Below are positions 1 through 13,456 of a DNA stretch of 64,000 bases, piece by piece. The stretch comes from Stratiolaelaps scimitus (Eukaryota; Arthropoda; Arachnida; Mesostigmata; Laelapidae), in the NCBI GenBank assembly GCA_019614645.1, contig JABWDB010000009.1, positions 2,046,001-2,110,000 of the forward strand, read 5' to 3'. The notes below the pieces were generated by a model. The model did not search any database. It was not told where the DNA came from and saw only the letters and a list, made by a program, of their open reading frames with translations. Both the position numbers and the translations under genes were made by a program. The number at the start of each line of letters is the position of its first letter. The first letter of the stretch is position 1.

Positions 1-1238
1 GTTTTTCGCTATCTGCGTCGGTGAGGAGGCTGGTTGCTTGTTCATCATCCTTCGCCCATTCCTGAACTTCAGCGGTACCCCAGATGAAGAAGACGATCGA
101 CCCGGAGAGCGAAACCGCGGCTGTAATGAAGAACACTGTGTTCCACGCGGCGAACGTCTCGTTATGCTGAAATGACATGAAGAGGAATAGCAATTAGCAT
201 ATGTCCCATTTCGGTCTCGGCACGCCACCCCGCACTGTTGTCGATTGTGCGCTATCGTACGACGGGTGTAATTCGTGTACGTAATTCGGAATTAACAACG
301 GAAATAACATTGCTATGGCTATCGAGCGGTCTGTACGAGACAATAGACTAACCATTCTAACTACATCAACCTGTTTCTCACGCCCTAACGGCAAGTGTCA
401 CAATAACTGCTTCATATCACACATGTGTAGTAACGCTCGAGACAGCGCCATTGTCGGTCGTTCAAGGCTAATTTGGGCCTGAGCCTTTTCATATTTTTGT
501 CCGTTTGCGATAGAACAAGCTACCCATCGGCTGATCCTACTACAGTAGCAATCGAGCAGCAGCAGCTCGCCCCCATACGGGTAAAAGCAGAATTGTTACC
601 AATAATAATTACACTTTTCAAAATTACGAAAAATGAACGAGATGTTGCCAGAGAGCAAGATTAGAATATTATCCACTTGTTATCTTGTGCAATGATTCGC
701 AGAACAGAACCGTACGCTGGCCGATGATATTAACCACGATTAAGGCGGCTTCCAACGAACTTTTCCAAGTACAGGTGCACTTTAGCTATCACACTATGAT
801 TATATATAGAGATTGTTCTGAGCTGTAGACGTTGACGCAATTTTGACCTCGAATGAAGACTGCCGTCTTACTGTTCGGACGTCGCCCTACACTGAAGCTG
901 ACTTTGCTCGACATCTTCAATCGTTGAAACAATCGTCTGCATACTGAAGTACAATGTTTGAGGGAAAATTTTCGGCGTTTGAGGCATCGCTACGGAATTC
1001 ATTAGAGGCGTCCATATATCGGCTACATTGAGCAAGAGCTGGCCGATTGTATTACAAAGTTTAACTTTACTACCTTATCATAAGGAAAAGCGTTTCTAGG
1101 GTAGCTCATGACAATATGTCAATGTTTGATTGTCTTGCTGGGTGGTAGTTACGTGGTGGTGACAAGAGAGCGCACCACCGGATTTAAACTATTTTTCTCT
1201 CAAAGCGCAAACTGTTTGTATCTCATCCTGAGATAGCA

Positions 1239-1284
<46 letters not shown>

Positions 1285-3137
1285 GTGCAAAACTTAGGAC
1301 ACACGTCGGGGGGCTCGACAGGACCGTTGCTAGGTAATCTCTAAATAATCCGATTTCTTATCGCGATTTGACGGTCGGCATTATATGGGTGGGGGCTGAA
1401 TTGAAGGTGGAACAGCTGTCCGCAACTCACATATACCCGTTGGTCAGCAAGCCAACCAAGGACGGCTGCTACATAAAGCCTCCGCCACCGAGTGGTGCGA
1501 CCTCTACTAATTAGAGATATAGGACTTACAGCGAAACTTAGGGAAAAACCAAGCACAGGTACACAAAGTATAATAACGGTACAGACAGCATGAAAGGGAC
1601 TATTATTTTGCACAGCTGCCTACGGCCATTTGTGACTGACAAAAGGTACCTGGACAGTAAAGAGGTGCCCTGCCGCCGGCTGTTCTATGAGCACTAAAGT
1701 AGCACACAAAAAAAAACAACTTCAAAAATTAATCTACAGTAAAGAGACGCAATTCTTTGGGCAGCTATTTTCTATAACATTTTTCCGACTCGATATTTCG
1801 ATACGCGTAAAAGTATACGAACAATAAACACCATTCCTCTGTTACATTACGGTGCCGTCAAAGTTCGCCCCCGATAATCTTTGCCTGTACGGAGAATTCG
1901 GGTAGACGGCAAAAAAAAAGTTTCTTCTCGATTTAGAGTTAACCCCCGGCGTTGGCTATACATTTACCACGTTACCACGACCACCACGTGCCAATACTCA
2001 CTCGGTTGACGTCGTGATCGGTAATGAACGACGAACGTCTAACGACAAAGAAATTCATTCTGTCGGCCCCGAAGCATTGTGCGTCATTTGGTATGACATT
2101 GCATAGACTCGACATGGCTGTATGAAGCTCAACGTAGTGAAAACCTAACTGAAGTTAGCCCAGTTAAAAGCATCGAAACGTAACTCAAGCACAGCAACCG
2201 AACTCGGCATACGGAGCAGTGGCCGCCACTTCTCGACAGTCTACCTGAGCTCGGACCCTTGATACCTCAGCGTTTCGGTGTCTCGAGAGAGAGAGCAACT
2301 TTCGTCAACAGGTTGTCCAGACGCCGTCAGGTCACATAGGTTACAATTCGGCCACAGCCGAATTGTCACCATAGGCGCTTTGTCTGACGGCGACCTGGTT
2401 TCCACGTGCAACGTGCATGCCTATTGTGTTTCGTAAACTAGAGATAGCTTTTCGATCATTTACGAATTCCGCCCTAAAGATAGCCATCGTGACAAAAAGG
2501 CATTCACAATGTCATTTTAAGCCAAAACGACAATATGGCGCAGACAATGTAAATTTCCATTTGCATACGCAATGTCCAGCCCTCGCTACTGTGATTATGA
2601 CATTGGCAAGCGCCGACTACGGCACGAAAAGCTGAGTTACAATACATATATCCATCCACTGGTAGGGGATTTCGTTCTTATTTCTAAAAAAAGCTTTGTT
2701 ACAGAGTCAACAGACCATAGTTATTAGCCTATGATTATGGGCGGCTACACTTCTTGAAGGCATACCTGAAATGCTCGGCTCGTGTAAATGGTCTTGGTCT
2801 ATTTAACTGCATCCGCTTTGATAGCAGCATAGAACGCAGAAAATTCGATAGACGAAAACAACAACAGCAGGCTCATTATATCTGTAGACTTATTATTATA
2901 TATATATATATATATATATGAGACAGCTGTCCTGTATGATCACCATATGTTGAATAGATAAAAAGATAAAAAACGTATATCAAATAATATAAAGGTATTA
3001 AGTAATCATTCAACGGGATGATCCCGTCTTTCCGTCGTTGTAATTACAAAAACTATATGATATATATGAGATATATAGCCAAGGTGCAGAGTTCCTTCCA
3101 ATGCACAATATTTTTTTTTTGGAATTACGACTTACTC

Positions 3138-3179
<42 letters not shown>

Positions 3180-4123
3180 AAAACCGCCAAAGAGTGAGTG
3201 TCCCTACAATGTGTCCACAAATTCTTACTCGTGTTGAGATAATGCTGCGAACTCCAGTGAACCTTTCCTATTCGCCATTGTGCTTACGAGTTTCTTTTAC
3301 TATAAACAAATATACTGTCGATACAATTCCACAATCTGATAATCAGCAGCTTTATGTCCACAATGCATGAATGACAAGTAGAATGCCGACAGAATAATCG
3401 TGAAAATTTTCAATTGTTGTTGGTGTTACTATGACGGGCAACCCGGATCCACCAGGTCGGCATTACTCATTAGTTGTAGATTTTAATGGGTAACCCACGC
3501 GCTTTTCAGAAGTAAGAAACATGTAAAGAGAGAGAAAGAAAACTCTCGAGGCCCAGGACCCAAAGCCAACTAGTGTGGAACCTACTGATGTCGTCGTGAT
3601 CGGCGTCTTAGGCACAGAAACATCAGAAAGCATCCACCGAAACCCTTTAGAGCATTATGCTAGTCAATGGGCAATTATAATAAAGCACAGTTACGATAGC
3701 TGTCGATTAATTAGCTTACTAAAACTTGCCAAAGTGGCTAAACGTGTTCGTCATTATCGCTTACTGTATGCTTATATTTAGAACGCAATTCCACAGTGAC
3801 GAAATGTCGGCTTTTTCACAGCACCAATTCAAAAGAACAGACTTTTGTAAGAATGACGCCAAGTTCTTCGTGTGGTTCCAATCTTCACGTCGTCTGACAC
3901 AACCAACAAACAGCACAGTAGATGGAAACTGGCTGTGGCTTTGGGACATGTTTTACTAACGAAAGCTCCGCTCCGCTAGTTGGTCTGTCGAAACACGGAC
4001 AAGACTTTATAGACAGGCCTGTCTATCTACGCCGTTAAGCACCGCGCCAACTAAAGACAGCCTTGCGATGCAAGCTAGTTATGGTATACCTTGGTGCTTG
4101 GCGCCATCAACTATATGCGGTAT

Positions 4124-4181
<58 letters not shown>

Positions 4182-5688
4182 GCTTTTTATTGATTAGTAA
4201 AGTTCACTCATTTAGCCGAGTGTGACAGTGCGCCCGTAAAGTTTAGCCGTACCAAAAAAAAATATTTGAATACCACTGTAATTCAGAGGGTGTTGATATA
4301 ACACGCTGACTCCGTATGCCTCCTACCTTTGTGAAGTAGCCGACAAGCAGAGGTCCAATGATACCGGCGATGTTTGATATGGTGTTGGCGAAACCTTGGA
4401 TAGCACCAGCCTGTGCAGGTCCGATGTCAATGGGCACCGCAATGTCACCACCTGCTGTTAGACCATTTACCGCTGAGTTGAGAATTAGCAACGCGACCAC
4501 CAGCTTGTAGTCGCAGTAACAAAACGGAATCAGGCCGATGGTGAGAGCACCGAGGAGCTGCGCGGTACATTCGTACCCTTTGCGGACCGCCGTAACCTTC
4601 GACGGGTTTCGTGCAATGAGGACGTCAGCGGTCCAACTTGACATCAGTGCCACGACCGCATTGCTCATATAGGCTGCCGAGTTGATCCAGCCATTGTTCT
4701 CAATTGGGAAACGGAAGATGTAGTGGAGATAGTTGGGAATCTCGGTCAAGAATATGTAGAAGATGAAGCTGTTCGTGAACTTGCAGAACGAGATGACCCA
4801 GACGGCGCGGGACGTGAGCAGGCTAACCCAGGGAACTTTGCGCCGACTTTTGTTCTCGAAGCTGGGCACGCCCCGCGTGTTGACAATGTACGCCTTCTCC
4901 TCGGGAGACATCCAGCGGCACTTCTCGGGCGTACTCGTTGCTAGCAGATACCACAGTAGGCCCCAGACGACGCCGGCCGAGCCAAACACGTAGAAAACGC
5001 TCGGCCAGCCCAGTGACGAATTCGAGAGCAGGGCCGATACGGGTACCGCGACTACGGTGCCGATGATCGTTCCCAGGTTTGCTATGCCAGCCATCCAGCT
5101 GCGTTCGGTCACAGGCGACCAACGAGCACACAGAGCGTACAGGCTCGGATAGGTCACACCCTCACAAACGCCTTCAAGAACCCGGAGAGCGATGAACGCA
5201 ATGAAGTGGATGTGGACAGCTCCCTCGGACAGCAGGGTGAGGACAGACGTGAGGAAGATGCCATAGCCGAACACCCACTTCACAGAAAACTTCTCCGCCA
5301 TGTACCCGCCAGGGATCTGCGTTGTGATGTAGCCGACGAAGAACGCGTTCAATATGAACGATTGTATCTCCTCATCCCAGACGTAGGGGCCATCTTTCTG
5401 CTGCTCCTGGCTCGAGTTGAATGTGAGTCCACATTCGTCGACTATACCGCTGTCGTTCTTCGGAGTGATAGCCGACCTGTTCACCATCGATATAATCGTT
5501 ATGCTCAAATTGACCCGCATGGCATACACGAGAAACATGGCGTAGAAGACGAGAAACTGCATCATGTATCTGTATTTAAACCAATTCTTCGTGTCCGTTA
5601 CGGTTGTGCTTCGGAGGACGATTTCGTCCACCTCGATCGAGTCCATGGTCTCGCTGGGCGTATTCGGCCCGTCACGTTGTCGACTCAT
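1..5688 (-). CDS. SLC17 family (sialin/phosphate cotransporter-like) anion transporter, 3' end cut by window edge
   Basis: Two coding exons are visible: 5688-4327 (start ATG at 5688) and 166-1, joined across a 4,160-base intron (donor AAG|GTAGGA, acceptor TTTCAG|CAT, phase 0). The first exon gives 454 residues. After a short cytoplasmic N-terminus comes TM1 with the family Arg (YAMRVNLSITIISMVN), then a glycosylation-rich loop. The hallmark segment WDEEIQSFILNAFFVGYITTQIPGGY follows in two runs, then LRVLEGVCEGVTYPSLYALC and the late motif AGAIQGFANTISNIAG. The second exon supplies the last helix and the typical EVQEWA tail after it. Length to the edge is about 509 residues, close to the roughly 495 of vertebrate sialin. 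SLC17 proteins are major-facilitator carriers moving organic anions, glutamate or phosphate across lysosomal, vesicular or plasma membranes. The substrate cannot be told from sequence. An in-frame GTA-GGA readthrough past the donor soon meets a stop, which supports the splice. Confidence 0.9.
1240..1281. repeat. (AT)n microsatellite
   Basis: About 42 bases of nearly uninterrupted AT dinucleotides inside the SLC17 intron. Confidence 0.95.
2897..2929. repeat. (AT)n microsatellite
   Basis: Pure TA run of about 33 bases, inside the SLC17 intron. Confidence 0.95.
3140..3176. repeat. (AT)n microsatellite
   Basis: Pure TA run of about 37 bases, inside the SLC17 intron. Confidence 0.95.
4131..4179. 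repeat. (AT)n microsatellite
   Basis: Pure AT run of about 49 bases, just inside the 5' end of the SLC17 intron as transcribed. Confidence 0.95.
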
Positions 5689-6260
5689 GTTTGTACTTGG
5701 TTTGTTTTTCTACCGTCGGATTCGGCGTTATAGCACAAATATATATCCACGATCGGACGGACGTCCGAATGCTATATTCGATGCGGGGCAGCGATGCGGA
5801 CGCCTTCTGTACAGACCGCAGTTGTGTGTGGCTGTGCGAACGGTGGTTGACACGGGTCGAGGTGAAGGCAGAGCCCACTTAGCAGAGCGCCTCCTCAGCC
5901 TGTAACACTGAACGATGGAACGAACCGCTGAACCAATCACTAAGAGCTTCCCGCCGCGACGAATCCAGCAGAGTGGAGGCGGAGGTACACGACTCACTCA
6001 CGGTGACGGCAGTCAGTCGGATGACGGAATTGGTTATATAGTTGAGCTCGACCACAGATAGATAGGTGTGTCTGCCCGTCAACTGAACACGAACTGAATT
6101 GTCAGGCGTACAACTGCGATGGCGTAGAGGTCCTGATGTATACACCATCCAGTGGTGGTTTAACGTATCTAGCAATTCGAATGGAGCATCGAACTCGATG
6201 AGCTTGATCCACAGTAAGCGCTCGCCCTGTATTCTCAGGTAAGGATTAGAAAATATAACG

Positions 6261-6300
6261 AGCAGAGAGAGAGAGCGAGAGAGAGAGAGAGGGAGAGAGG
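6261..6300. repeat. (GA)n microsatellite
   Basis: Interrupted GA dinucleotide run upstream of the SLC17 gene. Confidence 0.9.
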
Positions 6301-7163
6301 AAGATTACCGTATAGGATCACGAGCACGGATTGCACTCTAGCTGCAGTTAGCTATTAAGCCCCAACTGGCCGGGCTGACGCTGTCTCGATCGTTAATCGG
6401 TCTCCGTAAACCGCATGTTTCGTTCAATTGTTGCACGACTCGCAGCAGAAGCAGCACCACCCATTCTCCTCGCTCGTCCTCTCATTCAGTCCGCCACATT
6501 TATCACAGTCAAGATTCACAAGAAGTCGTCGAGGGCAGTCGGCTATCGCGTCTCACCGGCGACACTCACTCGCAAATGGGCAGATGTGTCGAACGCCCCT
6601 CCAGAGGAGGCCGTCAGCTTTGTATTGCTGCTCATCAACCGCCGCCGCCGCCGTCACCGCTACTGGTCAGCCCCTCGCCACGATGGAGAGGACCACCCTG
6701 GTACACAGACACACACCAACACACGCACTCACAGAAGACACACTTATACACAGCGACTTCAACTTTCAGCGTTTGATCGAATGGGGGCCGCTATTGTATT
6801 TACCACAACGGAACGAACTTCACTCGAAACTTGACAAACAACCCCGTGAATACGTTAGTCACAAATGTCTCTCCAGAGGTCTCGCACTGTCTATCCGCGT
6901 CTGTAGCACCAGACCGAAGCGCAGGGGTCAACAAACGAAGCAACGGGTGCAAACGCAAACACGGATAGTACACTAGAACGGCGTCGATGCTCTCTCTCTC
7001 GCTCTCTCCCATAGAATCCCAGCAGCAGGTCGTACAGCTGATTGGCGACCGCTATTGAGCCTGTCCAGGCGGCGGGCAGGACTCCGGGCGGTAACGTCGC
7101 CGCGAAAATGGTAGCACTAGCAGCGATAGATGTAGTCAAAGCCAATCAGGCTGATCACGTCGG

Positions 7164-7190
7164 TTGCTGCTGTTGTTGTTGTTGTTGTTG
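7164..7190. repeat. Trinucleotide (GCT/GTT)n run
   Basis: TGCTGC followed by a pure (TTG)n run, about 27 bases. No surrounding protein is recognisable, so I do not call it a homopolymer-coding tract. Confidence 0.85.
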
Positions 7191-9009
7191 TCTCGAGCGA
7201 CTGAGGTCGCTGTCCCCTCAGCGACTACACCCGATCTAGTGATATTCGTGGAAGACTCAACTCAGGTTCGGTAAACACACGATGCTGGATGCGAGGAATT
7301 GCTGCCAGCGCGGCTGGGTCCATAGATCGAATACAGAGTGGCCAGTGCGTATATAACTGGCGCTGACTGACTGGCGCGGGTTCTCTAGTTCTGCAACGAT
7401 CGCCCTGCGGCACCACGATAATGCAGACGGACGTCGCCTATCCGGAGGCGCTTGGACAGCGAGAGCTGGCTCATCGTCAATGTGTGCTATGATGATTTGT
7501 ATAGCGCCCTCTCGCGGACGGGAGAGGGCACCGCGCTCAACTCGACCGCGGCGGTAAACGCGCGGCTGCCGCGCAACCAGCTGAGGCAGGCGGTTAGTAT
7601 TGAGCATGAACCAAACCGAGCATGCCCGCTCTTGGCTGCGGGCCATTTGCAGGCGATTCGTCGTGCGTGGACGCGACGAGCAGCTAACGACGGTGGCGGC
7701 GCGACCAACCCAAGTGTGTGTTATATAATGCGCAACAAAAGACACTTGCAGTCGTCGTCATAACATCGACCCCGAAGCGTGCTGGTGTAATGCGTAGGTG
7801 AGCGGTGATCCCGCTCGCTCACGGCGCGCATACAGCTGCCAGATGACCGATGCGTGTGGCGCAAGACGACTTGTCGCATAGACTGACTTTACCAAAGCCG
7901 CACCACATAAACAAGCTGACACAGCGCCAGCAAGCCAACACAGCGAAATTCAAGTTCAGGAGTGGGGACGGGGGTATGATTGGGGTATGTTTCGTGCCCG
8001 TGGGCCTCCTTACTCACCTTTGATTTTGTGTGGCCTTTTTCGTTATCGTTTTTTTCATAGTGCGATAATCATAATGATAATGCTGATAACCATGTTTGCT
8101 TCGAGTTGTCGTGTTTGTCTATAAGGTTGGGTCAGCGTTACGTCGATGCGATGATATTGTAACGTAAATTACGTGGTGGCAACACTGACCGACTAATGAA
8201 TCGATTGTATTCAGCCAAACGTTGCCGATGGGAAGCAGACGAGTGCGAGTAAAGGAATCACGAATAACCAGAAATCACAATGGGTGCTGCTTTGCCTCCT
8301 CGTTGACAGAACATCCGGCGACCGGAAAGGGTACGAGTCGCTTATAGCGTCAGTAGGAAGCCGGGCGTAGTTCGAATACTTGAATGGCTGGACGAACTCG
8401 TCAACGGCGAGCGGAACTTGTTGGCAATTTCTGTTGATGACAGATGTCGCTGCCGGCGGCTGTGTGTCATTTCGGCGTCGTCGATACCATGTTCGATGAG
8501 GTGTTGTGTCATTGACGATGGGTAATAATGTAGTATACAGTAGATGCACCATTGCTAATAACTTAATCTGTATAAAAGCTAACTGGGACTGATGAATTTT
8601 TCAAGAAGCAAAAATATATTAAAAAAAACATGAACGTCATAGCAAGAAGTACATTTCTGTTGGGTAAGCAAAAATACCTTATCGTAATGTATAACCTATG
8701 AAGTACAAGTGGCTGATGGTGGGAGATACCATTTGCTTGTCAGACTGTGGCACCGTTGCCGGAGCCTTGTAGACCCATAACGTTACGTGGACCAATTTAA
8801 ACATATGACCGTGACTTTGATATGTTACCACTTCTTATGTCAGCCACGGAGGAACGCAACCCGGCTATGCAGTCATCGCTGCCAAATATTCCAAGAGTAG
8901 AAAATACGCTACATAATGGAGGAATATTACTTAAGACCGGTAGCCTTCAAACTCTAGGAGGACCAGGAGTTGGAGTCTTCGGACTTTCTACATTCATTGA
9001 GAGACAGAC

Positions 9010-9034
9010 AGAGAGAGAGAGAGAGAGAGAGAGA
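9010..9034. repeat. (GA)n microsatellite
   Basis: Uninterrupted GA run of about 25 bases. Confidence 0.9.
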
Positions 9035-9689
9035 TTGTTCTCTGTTACAGGAGATCCTCGTGAAGGAGAATTTTAAATATAATGATTTTTAATAGATATT
9101 CAAGTAGGAAATGCAATCCCTATTTTGAGCAAGCTCAGAGACTGGGGCGATGGAGCGTCCTGTATGGGGTCTTAAATGCTGTTCAATGCTGATATACGCC
9201 CAAATATCTTGTCTTGGTATCAAAACGAGCACTGGAGTCGATTTGGCGAGCTCAAACGCCCATGTTCGAGCACTACGGAAACGTACGTAAATGCGGAACT
9301 CACAAAAAATGGTTACCGAATGAAGTTAGCTAGAATCGTAGCTTATATAGCCGGTTGCACATTTAAATAGGCCGTGTACCTTCATTCACAGATACTATCT
9401 CTGGCTGTAAATCTATAAGTAAGTATACTTTTGTTTAAATCAATTCCGTTCAATTACATATAAGAAATGAATCCATTCATGAAAATAATTCAGCAAATTA
9501 TGAAAAGTTGAAAGCACTCGTGCTAAATGTCCTGCTGTATATATCCCTTACCTTCACTCAAAAGATAATCATCAATTTTATAATGTAAAATATATCGAGA
9601 ATTTTTTAGCATCATGAGGCTAGACCGCCACCCATCGTGAACACATCAATAGCAACATCAATTCACTTGTCCATTTGTTATGATTCATA

Positions 9690-9695
9690 TTTATT
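9690..9695 (-). terminator. Possible poly(A) signal for DIMT1
   Basis: AATAAA when read on the minus strand, about 390 bases past the DIMT1 stop codon. Distance and sequence fit a 3'UTR end, but the hexamer is common in AT-rich DNA. Confidence 0.35.
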
Positions 9696-10080
9696 TGTAA
9701 CATACCAAATATATTTAAATACAGTACGTATGCACATGCGCAATAACGATCTCTCCCTGCAAACTTCTATCTAGCACAAGAAAATGTACATCCATAGCCA
9801 GCGTTGGTAGGGGCGACAATAATAGCTTTGCACTCGCCAAACGCATCGTGGCACACGGGTGTGATTCCCTCGAGTGCCACAGTGAACGGAGAAGATAAAC
9901 AACGTCTCCTTCGTAAAGTACAACGACAGCGAACTTGATAGGCCTCGATAAGAACTCGACCTAGGCCTATGGTTGCGCATCGTTCAGCACGCGTGGACAC
10001 TTCTACCGTAACTCATGCTTCCCAACCCATCCCAATATCTTTGCGTCGGACGTACACCACTACGTCAGTCACATGATGAC

Positions 10081-11753
<1,673 letters not shown>

Positions 11754-12347
11754 TTAAATATCCGGACTCGTATAATAGCAATAATACTGCTACTAAAACC
11801 ATACACATAGGAAGTCACGCGCGGATGCGATGTCATTGGTAGCAAACATACAGTCGTGGTAAAACTAGCCACTCGTTGTTAGCGACGACTATATTCTTGG
11901 TATTGAAGAGTATTGGGTATTGAAGCAGGCCTATATAGGCCGTGAATCTTCTCCTCGGCGAACCCTGTGGTACTGTCAAGTGGCTGAAGCTCCGAGGGGA
12001 GCCAACGTAAGAGAGAGAGAGACTGAGGTCGGCTGACAATCGGCTGTGGGTTGAAGAAACCTTTAGCATATTCGCTCATTGCTAATCACCGTAACCTTTT
12101 TCAAATATGGGTAGCTGGATCATCATAGTCACGCCTCGTGCAGTGGTGACTATCATGATCCCGACGACAATTCCAATTGAGCGAAAAGGCGAACACAGAG
12201 AAGTGGAGAGGAACTTATTGCTCGTACGCAACTGCATACACTGTTTACAAGCAGTTTCGCTAACTAATCGTTTCTTAACTCGTTGTGACTTCTGCAAAGA
12301 GGCGTAAAGTGGACATTGTGTCAATAACTATACCCAGTCGAACTCAC

Positions 12348-12455
12348 CCCGTGCGCGGTGCTCAGAACGAGAATGAGCAGAAATAGGAACACTTTAGGAA
12401 TATGGCCCGACGCAGCCGAAGCCCAGCTGAAAAGCACGTGGAACAAGCGGGGCAT
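12348..12455 (-). CDS. Candidate first coding exon with signal peptide (secreted or membrane protein), rest not identified
   Basis: From ATG at 12455 the frame gives 36 residues: MPRLFHVLFSWASAASGHIP, then KVFLFLLILVLSTAHG. A strong donor, GTGAGT, follows directly at phase 0. The hydrophobic core and small residues before the donor look like a signal peptide. One possible second exon begins at 12291 after CCTCTTTGCAG and stays in phase to a stop near 12082, but the intron would be only 56 bases and the protein matches no family I know. The exon lies divergent from SELENOS, so the two may share a promoter region. It could also be a chance open frame beside a chance GTGAGT. Confidence 0.4.
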
Positions 12456-13062
12456 CTGCGCTAGTCGAACAGGAGCTCGCTATATATTGTGTGCTGGCTA
12501 ACACTGACACTCTCCGGGGTACCAACGATCGGTAAGGGTTCGTTCCGTTGATTACCGTCCGCATCTAATTACTCGTCCCTAATCAACTTACATGAGCACC
12601 GGCACATAACACACGAATGATATAATCAAAACTCAGCACTACGCGGCAGAACGACTCATTCAACGAACCGCAACCGTCCGCAGTGGGGGTTGCCTGTCTG
12701 CCAACAAGAAAAATAATAATACTGGGACACACAGCGCGACAATGCCTAAATGACACCTGTTCACCATTATTTGTTTGGCTATCTGCCCGCCAACTTTAGC
12801 GGAAAAAACACAACTCATTCGGTCTGCTGACGGAGCTGCGTATTTTCCCACCGGTCAGCTGTGAAGGCCGACGCTGGCGGCTGGCAGTCTTCCGTTCCAT
12901 TTGCTGTGTTCTGCATGTCAACTGTTTGCAAAACAGTAGTGTGCTTTATCGAGTGCCAGTGACGGGTGTCACTTCCTCATGGCTGGTTGGACCTCCTTCG
13001 GAGGGGAATGTTGACTTCAAATCGTCGCTCACAGTTCGTCTCGTACGCTAGAGTCATACAAC
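12456..13062. other. Intergenic, probable divergent promoter region
   Basis: About 600 bases between the candidate signal-peptide exon (minus) and the SELENOS start (plus). No gene is recognised. The SELENOS 5'UTR and promoter should lie here. I see no clear TATA box at a convincing position. Confidence 0.5.
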
Positions 13063-13368
13063 ATGGAGGACGAATACGGCGAAGTGGCGGACGGGCTTCT
13101 CGGGCCGAGAGAATGGCTGATTCTGGCCATCGTCATACTTGTAGCCTACCTATATAAAACATTTTCGCATCGAATTCGGACGCCTTCCGCAGGATTCACC
13201 GTTGGGTCAGCGAACACAACGGGGGTGTCAGCGTCGGTTGACAACAGGTTGTCAGATGACGAACTTCGAAGGCAACAAGTGATGGAAGCTCGAAAGAGTC
13301 TCCTTGTGAAAGCTGAACAGGATGCCGAAGTAAACCGTCGAAAAATAAAGGTAATATCTTATTCAAAA

Positions 13369-13456
<88 letters not shown>

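Larger units (their letters stand above)
167..4326 (-). other. Intron of the SLC17 transporter gene
   Basis: Large intron between the long first coding exon and the last visible exon. I see no conserved coding segment inside it on either strand. It carries four (AT)n tracts (1240-1281, 2897-2929, 3140-3176, 4131-4179) and a 16-base perfect palindrome near 4008 (TAGACAGGCCTGTCTA). Confidence 0.75.
5689..9689. other. Intergenic/5' region of the SLC17 gene, no recognised gene
   Basis: About 4 kb between the SLC17 start codon and the likely 3' end of DIMT1. Open frames here are short, of low complexity or overlap each other in several frames, and none resembles a known family. It probably contains the 5'UTR and promoter of the transporter. 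Visible structure: a (GA)n tract at 6261-6300, a GTT/CTG-type triplet run at 7164-7190 and a (GA)n tract at 9010-9034. Confidence 0.6.

Noticed and set aside
5206..5733. 175-codon plus-strand open frame
   Set aside because: It is antisense to the well-supported SLC17 exon.
6428..6976. 182-codon plus-strand open frame
   Set aside because: Overlaps two other open frames, is rich in His/Arg/Ser from simple sequence, and shows no family likeness.
7257..7745. 162-codon minus-strand open frame
   Set aside because: No domain, overlapped by frames on both strands, no supporting splice sites.
11879..12079. Frame beginning MSEYAKGFFNPQP as a second exon of the signal-peptide candidate
   Set aside because: Its only nearby acceptor (TTAG|CAATG) needs a phase-1 donor, but the leader exon ends at phase 0.
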